Below are positions 1 through 4,834 of a stretch of DNA of 5,443 nucleotides, piece by piece. The DNA is from Trueperaceae bacterium (GTDB lineage Bacteria; Deinococcota; Deinococci; Deinococcales; Trueperaceae). How positions within the stretch are numbered: the stretch's first letter is position 1; every line of letters starts with the position of its first letter. Made by a program: the position numbers and the translations under genes. The notes below the pieces were generated by a model. That model worked only from the letters and a program-made list of their open reading frames with translations, ran no database searches and was not told the origin of the DNA. The stretch covers positions 1 through 5,443 of the forward strand of contig JAGXHO010000130.1 in the NCBI GenBank assembly GCA_024636105.1. The letters are read 5' to 3'.

Positions 1-459
1 CCCCCCACCCGGGCGCCGCGCCGCCTGCCTCCCGCTTGGGCCGGCTGGGCGGTCGCGGGGGTCGTCGCCGCCGCGAGCGTCGGCACCGCCTGGGAGCGCC
101 AGACGGCCTGGCGCGCCAGCGAGAGCGACCGCGTGCTGGTGGCCGGCTGGCTGACGCGCGACGACGTCACCACGTGGCCGCTCCCAGCACTGCCCGGCGC
201 CCGCAGCCCGGGCACCGTGATGGTGGCCGACGACGGGGTGGTGCTCGTCGTCATGCGCGCGCCCGCACCCGCCGGCAGCGCCTACCGCGCCTGGGGCGTC
301 GGCCCCGACGGCGCCACCGCGCTCGCGGACGTGCCGCGGACGGTGTTGCGAACGCCGGCGACCGGTTTCGACGAGGTCGTCGTGTCGCTCGAGCCGCGGC
401 GCGCGACGACCGGTCCGACCGACCCGCTCGGCGCGGCCCCGCTCCCGACCGCACCCTGA
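1..459 (+). CDS. RskA-like anti-sigma factor, C-terminal part (5' end outside window)
   Basis: The frame is open from base 1 and ends at TGA 457-459, so the visible 152 residues lack the N-terminal sigma-binding zinc-finger/ASD region. Residues about 12-30 (AWAGWAVAGVVAAASVGTA) form one transmembrane helix. The remainder is an extracytoplasmic domain with features of the anti-sigma-K factor C-terminal domain: a strand-rich GTVMVADDGVVLVV stretch, the AYRAWGV segment (families usually have a YxxW here), and a late VVVSLEP strand followed by a Pro/Thr-rich tail. Known family role: membrane-bound inhibitor that holds an ECF sigma factor until proteolysis or a redox signal releases it. A partner ECF sigma gene is expected immediately upstream, outside this window. 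The secreted protein gene begins 53 bp downstream on the same strand, so co-transcription is likely. No start codon can be assigned. The main alternative is an unrelated single-pass membrane protein. Confidence 0.8.
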   Translation, partial: PPTRAPRRLPPAWAGWAVAGVVAAASVGTAWERQTAWRASESDRVLVAGWLTRDDVTTWPLPALPGARSPGTVMVADDGVVLVVMRAPAPAGSAYRAWGVGPDGATALADVPRTVLRTPATGFDEVVVSLEPRRATTGPTDPLGAAPLPTAP

Positions 460-495
460 ACGACCGTGCATCCGATGGGCGCCCGCGCGCGTATC

Positions 496-508
496 GGAGG
501 GTGGAGGT
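496..508 (+). promoter_or_regulatory. Twin Shine-Dalgarno sequence for the secreted repeat protein
   Basis: Two GGAGG motifs lie at 496-500 and 503-507, before the ATG at 513. The second (GGAGGT, 503-508) has 4 nt spacing and the first about 12 nt. They fix the start at 513, although the frame is open much further upstream. The upstream copy overlaps the right arm of an inverted repeat, TCCGAT (471-476) / ATCGGA (493-498), which could partly pair in the mRNA. Confidence 0.7.
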
Positions 509-512
509 CCAA

Positions 513-1268
513 ATGATCCGACGCACGCTATCCACCCTCGCCATCGCCCTGTCCTTCGCCCTCGTCGGCGCAGCCCTCGCCCAGGCCGTCACGCCCGTGG
601 TGCAGGTGCGCTACGACGCCGCTCTCGGCCACTTCCTCACGGACGACGCCGGGATGACGCTCTACGTGTTCTCGAACGACGAACCGGGCGTATCGAACTG
701 CGTCGACAACTGCGCGACCAACTGGCCGCCGGTGATCGTCGCCGACGCCAGCCTCGTCACCAACCCGCTGGCGATCCCGGCCGGCTTCGACACGACCACC
801 CGCGCCGACGGCAGCGTGCAGCTCACCTACGGCGGCTGGCCGCTGTACGGCTGGGCCAACGACGCCGCGCCCGGCGACACGACCGGACAGGCCCGCGGCG
901 GCGTCTGGTGGGTCGCCAACCTGAGCCCGTCCGTGCAGGTGGCCACGCACCCGACCTTCGGCGAGATCCTGGTCGGCCCCACCGGCATGGCGCTCTACAC
1001 CTTCCGCAACGACGCCGACGGCACCTCGAACTGCAACGGCGGCTGTGCGGCCAACTGGCCGCCGCTGGTGGGCGGCTTCGATCCGGCGGGCCTCATGCCC
1101 ACCCTCGGCGCCGGCGTCGACGGTGACGTGGCGCTCTTCGCGCGCGCCGACGGCGGCGCGCAGGTCGTGCTCAACGGCATGCCGCTCTACTACTGGCGCA
1201 ACGACTTCGTGCCGAGCGACGCCACCGGCGACGGCGTGGGTGGCAACTGGGACATCGCGCGGCCCTGA
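513..1268 (+). CDS. Secreted two-repeat protein with Yx(F/W)xxD motifs (COG4315 / PF03640 type)
   Basis: 251 residues. A Sec signal peptide is clear: MIRR, a hydrophobic core, then a likely cleavage after ALA-23 (ALA|QA). There is no lipobox cysteine, so unlike many relatives it is probably released rather than lipid-anchored. The mature protein is an internal duplication. Each half carries two copies of the family motif: Y51-V-F-S-N-D and Y112-G-W-A-N-D in the first, Y162-T-F-R-N-D and Y226-Y-W-R-N-D in the second. Each half also has a CxxxC pair followed by NWPP (C63/C67 with NWPPV, C174/C178 with NWPPL), possibly a disulfide or cofactor site. The family is described as predicted lipoproteins with a conserved Yx(FWY)xxD motif, and I know of no firmly assigned biochemical function. 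The start is supported by GGAGGT at 503-508. The gene follows the anti-sigma gene and is followed by a hairpin, suggesting it is the last gene of that unit. Family assignment is firm; function is unknown. Confidence 0.9.
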   Translation: MIRRTLSTLAIALSFALVGAALAQAVTPVVQVRYDAALGHFLTDDAGMTLYVFSNDEPGVSNCVDNCATNWPPVIVADASLVTNPLAIPAGFDTTTRADGSVQLTYGGWPLYGWANDAAPGDTTGQARGGVWWVANLSPSVQVATHPTFGEILVGPTGMALYTFRNDADGTSNCNGGCAANWPPLVGGFDPAGLMPTLGAGVDGDVALFARADGGAQVVLNGMPLYYWRNDFVPSDATGDGVGGNWDIARP

Positions 1269-1310
1269 CCGTGCGGTCCTGAACCCGCAAGCCTGATCGA
1301 CGTACTCGAA

Positions 1311-1342
1311 CGCGGCCGCCGGCAATCCGGCGGCCGCGCTTT
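1311..1342 (+). terminator. Rho-independent-like terminator after the secreted protein gene
   Basis: A perfect 12-bp stem, CGCGGCCGCCGG (1311-1322) pairing with CCGGCGGCCGCG (1327-1338), encloses the loop CAAT and is followed by CTTT on the + strand. It lies 42 bp after the stop at 1268. The T-run is short. On the - strand the stem is followed by only TT, so it could act weakly as a bidirectional terminator for the convergent serine hydrolase transcript. Confidence 0.65.
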
Positions 1343-1344
1343 CG

Positions 1345-1435
1345 TCAAGACCCCACGTACGCGCGGGCGACCGCGAACTCCAGTTCATCGCCGCCCTCGA
1401 GCTCCATCCGGATCACCGGCGCCGGGGTGGATCAC
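1345..1435 (-). pseudogene. Possible degenerate small ORF between convergent genes
   Basis: Reading the - strand, GAAGGAGG (1440-1447) stands 4 nt before a GTG at 1435, a good initiation signal, but that frame closes after 16 codons. The neighbouring frame, from a TGA at 1434-1432, reads STPAPVIRMELEGGDELE and continues to FAVARAYVGS before TGA at 1345-1347, with coding-like G/C third positions. Removing one base after the GTG would join signal and frame into a peptide of about 29 residues. The part from ATG 1407 alone is 20 codons. It could be a frameshifted short gene, the tail of a lost gene, or chance in GC-rich DNA. I recognise no family. The rest of 1269-1528 holds the hairpin at 1311-1342 and no other supported gene. 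Confidence 0.22.
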
Positions 1436-1528
1436 GGTGGCCTCCTTCGGTCAGGGAGCGGACTCCTTCGTTGCAGTGGCGGCCTCAGCGTAGCAGGGGC
1501 GCTCCGGCGCGCCGCCGTAGGGGTCGCG

Positions 1529-2746
1529 TCACGGCCCCACCCCAGCGACCGAAGCGGCAATCGTCCTGAACGCCGCCAGCGTCTCGGTCTCGCGGTCGGC
1601 GAAGCCCGGGTCGGTGCTCGTTTTGACGATCACGACGCGGTGACCAGGGTGCACGTATACGAACTGACCCCAGATCCCCATCGCCAGGAAGTCGCCCTCG
1701 TCGCCGTCGGGGACCCACCACTGGTAGCCGTAGCGGAAGCCCGCGCCGAAGCCCGCGTTGGGCGCGATCGCGATCGCGCTCGGACGCAGCGAGGCCTCGA
1801 CCCACGCGGCCGGCACCACCTGCCGGTCGTCGCGCTGGCCCCCGTTCAGGAAGAGGCGACCGAAGCGTGCGTAGTCGCGCAAGGTCGCCCCGAGGAAGGC
1901 GTACGTGAGCTCCTGACCGTGCAGATCAGTGCCCCAAGCCCCGTCGGCATCCATGCCGACCGGCCCCCAGATCGCCTCTTCGAGGAACTCGGCGACGCTC
2001 GCGCCGGTGGCGCGCACGAGCAGCAGGCCGAGCGCCTGGGCGTCGCTGCTGGCATAGCTCTGGACGGTGCCGGGCTCGTGCGCGCGCGGCAGCCGCGCCA
2101 GCACGTCCACCACCGGCCGCCGCAGCACGAAGAGCCGGATCGGCAGCTGCATGACGTCGGACCCGAGCCGAGTGTAGTCCTCGTCGAAGGCGATGCCGGA
2201 CGCCATCGTCAGCACGTCGCGGATGGCGACGCCCTCGTACCCGCTGCCGACGAGCTCCGGCACGTAGTCGCTGATGGCGTCGTCGACCGATCGGATGTGC
2301 CCCCGCTCGAGCGCGATGCCGACGAGGGCAGAGGTGAACGACTTGGCGACGGAGAACGACGTCGCCAGCGAACGCTCGTCGTAGCCCGCGAAGTACGCCT
2401 CGTGCACGAGGACGCCGTCGCGGGCGACCAGCAGACCCGTCGTCTCGCTCGCGCGCAGGAACTCTGCCAACGAGCGCTCCTCGCCGCCGAAGGCGAAGCG
2501 CGCGGGCAGCGGACGCTCGTCGCGTTGGAACGCCCAGGGTTCGCCCCCGGCCGCGACCGCGTGCGCCGGCAGAGCCTCGTGGAGGGTGCGGAAGTTCTCG
2601 GCCCGTTGGCCGTCCGCAAACAGGTTCAGGACGCCGCCGGCGGGGCCCAGGCGCACGTAGAGGAAGCCGCTCACGACGACGACGACCAGGAGCGCGCCGG
2701 AGACGACCGCCACGGCAAGCGCGATGCGGCGAAGGGTGCGGGGCAC
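1529..2746 (-). CDS. Membrane-anchored serine hydrolase, beta-lactamase fold (class C / NylB-like)
   Basis: 405 residues from GTG 2746. This start is chosen because AGAGGAA lies 4-5 nt upstream and the helix then sits at the N-terminus; a longer frame from 2842 adds only an Arg/Pro-rich stretch. Residues about 8-30 form a single hydrophobic anchor preceded by LRR, which predicts the catalytic domain outside the cytoplasm. The catalytic S132-V-A-K135 lies in SFSVAKSFTSALVGIALERG. Supporting family features are the following VDDAISDYVPEL and LTMASGIAFDEDY segments, Y231-A-S in the YxN-like position, and HPG at 366-368 near the usual KTG region, which resembles 6-aminohexanoate-dimer hydrolases and EstB-type esterases (PF00144). 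Known chemistry: acyl-serine hydrolysis of amides, esters or peptides. The actual substrate cannot be read. It is the distal gene of the - strand group, 135 bp after the alpha/beta hydrolase, so it may also have its own promoter. Confidence 0.88.
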   Translation of the reverse strand: MPRTLRRIALAVAVVSGALLVVVVVSGFLYVRLGPAGGVLNLFADGQRAENFRTLHEALPAHAVAAGGEPWAFQRDERPLPARFAFGGEERSLAEFLRASETTGLLVARDGVLVHEAYFAGYDERSLATSFSVAKSFTSALVGIALERGHIRSVDDAISDYVPELVGSGYEGVAIRDVLTMASGIAFDEDYTRLGSDVMQLPIRLFVLRRPVVDVLARLPRAHEPGTVQSYASSDAQALGLLLVRATGASVAEFLEEAIWGPVGMDADGAWGTDLHGQELTYAFLGATLRDYARFGRLFLNGGQRDDRQVVPAAWVEASLRPSAIAIAPNAGFGAGFRYGYQWWVPDGDEGDFLAMGIWGQFVYVHPGHRVVIVKTSTDPGFADRETETLAAFRTIAASVAGVGP

Positions 2747-2750
2747 GCGG

Positions 2751-2758
2751 TTCCTCTC
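2751..2758 (-). promoter_or_regulatory. Ribosome binding site that decides the serine hydrolase start
   Basis: On the - strand GAGAGGAA precedes GTG 2746 with the four bases CCGC between them. It supports the internal GTG over the upstream ATG at 2842, which would add 32 Arg/Pro-rich residues before the membrane anchor. Confidence 0.6.
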
Positions 2759-2881
2759 TTGCGCACGGCGCCCTGGGACGGGCGGCCGCGCCCTCGAGGG
2801 TACGCGTCGGCGCCCGTCGGAGCTACGGTTGGACGTCCCCATCTCGGGCGTGCACCGTCACGGCCCCAGGCGCGCCATGCG

Positions 2882-3802
2882 TCAGGACCCCACGTGGGTC
2901 CGCAAGAAGGTCGCCTGGCTCGCCATGAACGCCCGCGTCAGCGGCGTGCCCGGCGCGAACGCGTCGAACGCGTGCGGCGCGCCCGGCACCACGTCGAGCT
3001 CGGTTGCGACCCCAGCCGCCTCGAGCCGCGCCGCGTAGGCGCGGTCCTCCTCGACGAACAGATCGAGCGCGCCCACGCCGATCCAAGCCGGCGGCAGGCC
3101 GCTCAGGTCCGAGCGGCGGGACGCGACGGCGTGGGCCGAAACGTCGGTCGCCCCCGGTTCGCGACCGAGGTAGGCCGACCACCCCGCGCGGTTGCTGCGG
3201 TTGTGCCAGACGAAGTGCCCGGCGTCGTCGAGCTCGCGGCGGGCCGCGGTGCGGTCGTCGAGCATCGGGTACACGAGCAGCTGGCCAGCCGGCATCGCGC
3301 CACCCTCGTCGCGCAGTCGCTGGGCGAGGCAGGCGGCCAGGCCGCCCCCCGCGCTCGCGCCGCCGACGGCGATGCGCGCCGGATCCACGCCGAGCGCGCC
3401 GGCCGCGCCCTGAAACCACCTCCAGGCGGTATGGGCGTCATCGAGCGCCGCCGGGAACGGGTGCTCCGGGGCCAAGCGATAGTCCACGGACACGACGACC
3501 AAGCCAAGATCGCGCGCCCACGGCGCGCAGCGGCCGTCGTCGGCCGCCGGTCGACCGACGATCAGGCCACCGCCGTGCAGCCAGAGCAACGCGCCGCCCG
3601 ACGCGACTGCTTGCGGCCGATAGACGCGCAGCGGCACCCCGGCTTCGACCTGGTCCACCACGTCCACCCCCGCCCGCGGCACCGGCCGCGCGAGCGCCGA
3701 CGCCCACCGCCACAGCGGGAGCGCCCCGCGCCAGTGGAACGGGATCGTGGGCAGCGCGACGCGGCGCAGGTCGGGGTGGAGGGCAGCGCGGTCGGGCTTC
3801 AT
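2882..3802 (-). CDS. Alpha/beta hydrolase, hormone-sensitive-lipase (HSL) type esterase
   Basis: 306 residues, a normal length for bacterial HSL-type esterases (PF07859). The oxyanion motif H76-G-G-G79 sits in LLWLHGGGLIVG. It is followed by DYRLAPEHPFPAALDD (107-122), a hallmark of the family. The nucleophile elbow is G148-A-S150-A-G152, the acid D247 in VGALDLFVEEDR, and the catalytic histidine H278 in GAPHAFD, so the triad is complete. The N-terminal about 60 residues would form the cap. There is no signal peptide, so it is cytoplasmic. Expected reaction: hydrolysis of short- to medium-chain or activated carboxylic esters; the natural substrate is unknown. ATG 3802 is the only practical start, since an in-frame TGA lies two codons upstream (3811-3809). 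No clear Shine-Dalgarno precedes it, which may mean weak or coupled translation. It lies 53 bp after the VOC gene on the same strand. Confidence 0.92.
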   Translation of the reverse strand: MKPDRAALHPDLRRVALPTIPFHWRGALPLWRWASALARPVPRAGVDVVDQVEAGVPLRVYRPQAVASGGALLWLHGGGLIVGRPAADDGRCAPWARDLGLVVVSVDYRLAPEHPFPAALDDAHTAWRWFQGAAGALGVDPARIAVGGASAGGGLAACLAQRLRDEGGAMPAGQLLVYPMLDDRTAARRELDDAGHFVWHNRSNRAGWSAYLGREPGATDVSAHAVASRRSDLSGLPPAWIGVGALDLFVEEDRAYAARLEAAGVATELDVVPGAPHAFDAFAPGTPLTRAFMASQATFLRTHVGS

Positions 3803-3842
3803 CGAGCGTCAGCGTACCCGTGGCTACGCGAAGCGAGAACGC

Positions 3843-3866
3843 CGGAGCGGGCCCGCTAGCGCTCCG
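3843..3866 (-). terminator. Weak hairpin at the end of the VOC gene
   Basis: Arms CGGAGCG (3843-3849) and CGCTCCG (3860-3866) with a 10-nt loop span the VOC stop codon at 3856-3858. A perfect palindrome, AGCGGGCCCGCT (3846-3857), is nested in it. On the - strand it is followed by CCGGCGTTCTCG, with no T-run. It may be an attenuator or mRNA-end structure between VOC and the esterase, or simply GC-rich coincidence. Confidence 0.22.
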
Positions 3867-4200
3867 CGCTCAGGTCCAGGACGTGCACCCGGTTTCCCGA
3901 GGGGTCGTCGAAGGCAACGTAGCGCCCGGGGGGGATGCTCGTGGGGGGCGCGACGAAGGCGAGCTCGAGCATTCTCGCGTCATAGAAGGCGTCGACGTCG
4001 TCGACCTCGAAGAACGGTCCCGGCTTGTCGCCCCCCGGAGCGTCCTGGTCGAGCATCAACTGGATGTCGGTGCCCGGAAGCGCCAACCCGGCGGTGAGCT
4101 CACCCTCGCGCCACGCGACCTCGAACCCCAGCGTGTCGCGGTACACCGCCAGGGCCGCACCCAGGTCCTTCACCGGCAGGTAGATCAGTGACAGCTTCAT
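3856..4200 (-). CDS. VOC-superfamily protein (glyoxalase/bleomycin-resistance/dioxygenase fold)
   Basis: 114 residues, the usual single-unit VOC size with two beta-alpha-beta-beta-beta modules. Module 1 begins LSLIYLPVKDLGAALAVYRDTLGFEV (residues 3-28), the typical strand, VxD turn and FYxxxLGF-like helix. Module 2 begins GPFFEVDDVDAFYD (61-74) and ends in PPGRYVAFDDPSGNRVHVLD, with the DPxGN hallmark at 99-103. The usual first-strand histidine is absent and D109 occupies the position of the last acidic ligand, so a classical glyoxalase I metal site is not evident. A ligand-binding, resistance or isomerase-type role is possible. ATG 4200 is well supported by AGGAGG at 4208-4213 (7-nt spacing) and by a promoter 22 bp upstream of the ATG. 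First gene of the - strand group and divergent from a TetR regulator, which suggests it is a regulated target. Fold is secure; activity is unknown. Confidence 0.88.
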   Translation of the reverse strand: MKLSLIYLPVKDLGAALAVYRDTLGFEVAWREGELTAGLALPGTDIQLMLDQDAPGGDKPGPFFEVDDVDAFYDARMLELAFVAPPTSIPPGRYVAFDDPSGNRVHVLDLSAER

Positions 4201-4207
4201 GCGGCCA

Positions 4208-4213
4208 CCTCCT
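4208..4213 (-). promoter_or_regulatory. Strong Shine-Dalgarno of the VOC gene
   Basis: AGGAGG on the - strand, 7 nt before ATG 4200. It begins about 2 nt after the transcription start predicted from the -10 element (near 4215), implying a very short leader. Confidence 0.75.
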
Positions 4214-4221
4214 CTACCCGA

Positions 4222-4250
4222 AGCGTAATCGCATTACGGAAACGTGTCAA
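4222..4250 (-). promoter_or_regulatory. Sigma-70-type promoter for the VOC / hydrolase group
   Basis: On the - strand a consensus -35 TTGACA (4250-4245) is separated by exactly 17 bp from TACGCT (4227-4222), which keeps the T, A and final T of the -10 consensus. It lies in a short AT-richer patch of otherwise very GC-rich DNA. The -35 overlaps the proposed GTG start of tetR at 4244, so the two divergent genes share this control region. Confidence 0.7.
4224..4238. promoter_or_regulatory. Candidate TetR operator (inverted repeat)
   Basis: Perfect 6-bp arms, CGTAAT (4224-4229) and ATTACG (4233-4238), are separated by CGC. The repeat overlaps the VOC -10 element and fills part of the -10/-35 spacer, a position where a bound dimer would block RNA polymerase. 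It also lies just upstream of tetR, fitting autoregulation. The palindrome is seen directly; binding by the adjacent TetR is inferred. Confidence 0.62.
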
Positions 4251-4261
4251 CAGGTTATGCT
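4233..4261 (+). promoter_or_regulatory. Possible tetR promoter implying a leaderless start at 4268
   Basis: TATGCT (4256-4261) resembles a -10 element, with ATTACG (4233-4238) in the -35 position at 17-bp spacing but matching TTGACA at only three bases. Used as a promoter, it would start transcription close to the in-frame GTG at 4268, giving a leaderless tetR mRNA. The match is weak and competes with the GTG 4244 start. Confidence 0.25.
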
Positions 4262-4795
4262 GACGCCGTGCGCGACTGGATCCCCGTTCCCGGCAGCGCC
4301 AAGGCCCGCCTCCTCGCCGCCGCCATCGCCCGGTTCGAGGCCGACGGCTTCGAGGGCGCGAACGTCACGGCCATCGCCCGCGAGGCGGACGTCACCACCG
4401 GCGCGCTGTACCACCACTTCGGCTCGAAGCAGGGCCTCTTCGACGTCGTGCGCGAGGAACTCGAGCGCCGCGTGCGCGACCGGGTGCTCGGCGCGCACGC
4501 GGCGCTAGGGGGCGGTCGCGCCGGGCTCATGGCGGCGTTGCTCGTCGGCTTCGATGCCACCACCCAACTGAGCGCCGCACGCATCCTCAGCGACCCGGCG
4601 GCGACCCCCGACCGCGACGTCCTCGGGCCGACGCTCGCGTCGTTGACCGGCCCAGCACCGGCAGGGACCGCGACCGTCCTGCTCGGCGCGTTCCAGGCGG
4701 CGCTCGCCCGCGTCGCCGACGGTGGCGACGCGGCGGAGGTCCGGCGCGCGCTCGCGTGGGCACTGGCCGCGCCCGACCAGCACGCGCCCGGCTAG
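4244..4795 (+). CDS. TetR/AcrR-family transcriptional regulator
   Basis: 183 residues from GTG 4244, or 175 from the in-frame GTG at 4268. The N-terminal DNA-binding domain is typical: helix 1 in AKARLLAAAIARFEADGFEG (19-38), then the helix-turn-helix ANVTAIAREADVTTGALYHHFGSKQGLFDVV (39-69) with recognition helix TTGALYHHF (51-59). The remainder is an Ala-rich, variable, all-helical ligand/dimer domain with no recognisable ligand signature. The frame ends at TAG 4793-4795. Known role: a dimeric repressor released by a small ligand. It is divergent from the VOC gene, with an inverted repeat between them placed over the VOC promoter, so it most likely represses VOC, perhaps the downstream hydrolases, and itself. 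Start uncertainty: 4244 has only a weak GGAA upstream and overlaps the divergent -35, while 4268 has only a poorly placed AGG. Confidence 0.9.
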   Translation: MSTGYADAVRDWIPVPGSAKARLLAAAIARFEADGFEGANVTAIAREADVTTGALYHHFGSKQGLFDVVREELERRVRDRVLGAHAALGGGRAGLMAALLVGFDATTQLSAARILSDPAATPDRDVLGPTLASLTGPAPAGTATVLLGAFQAALARVADGGDAAEVRRALAWALAAPDQHAPG

Positions 4796-4834
4796 CGTCC
4801 CTCCGGCCCGTCGTCCCACGCGCGCGGCCCGGCG

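Noticed and set aside
36..512. Upstream extension of the secreted protein frame to position 36
   Set aside because: It overlaps the RskA-like gene in another frame and translates to Arg-rich sequence. The signal peptide and Shine-Dalgarno place the start at 513.
528..1388. 286-codon - strand frame opposite the secreted protein gene
   Set aside because: It is antisense to a gene with signal peptide, duplicated motifs and a good ribosome binding site. The frame's composition (Val/Gly/Ala/Arg/His-rich) is typical of a shadow.
2747..2842. Longer serine hydrolase start at ATG 2842
   Set aside because: It would add 32 Arg/Pro-rich residues before the membrane anchor. GTG 2746 has its own Shine-Dalgarno and gives a normal anchor position.
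2882..2902. GGACCC-CACGT-GGGTCC hairpin at the end of the esterase gene as a terminator
   Set aside because: It lies within the last codons and has only a 6-bp stem with no T-run after it on the - strand; codon constraint or chance explains it.
1427..3859. 810-codon open frame on the + strand, antisense to both hydrolases
   Set aside because: It covers two - strand genes with intact catalytic motifs. Its translation is Arg/Pro/Ala/Gly-rich low-complexity without recognisable domains, as expected for a GC-rich antisense shadow.
3004..4191. 395-codon + strand frame across the esterase and VOC genes
   Set aside because: Almost entirely Arg/Pro/Ala in its first two thirds, and antisense to two well-supported genes.
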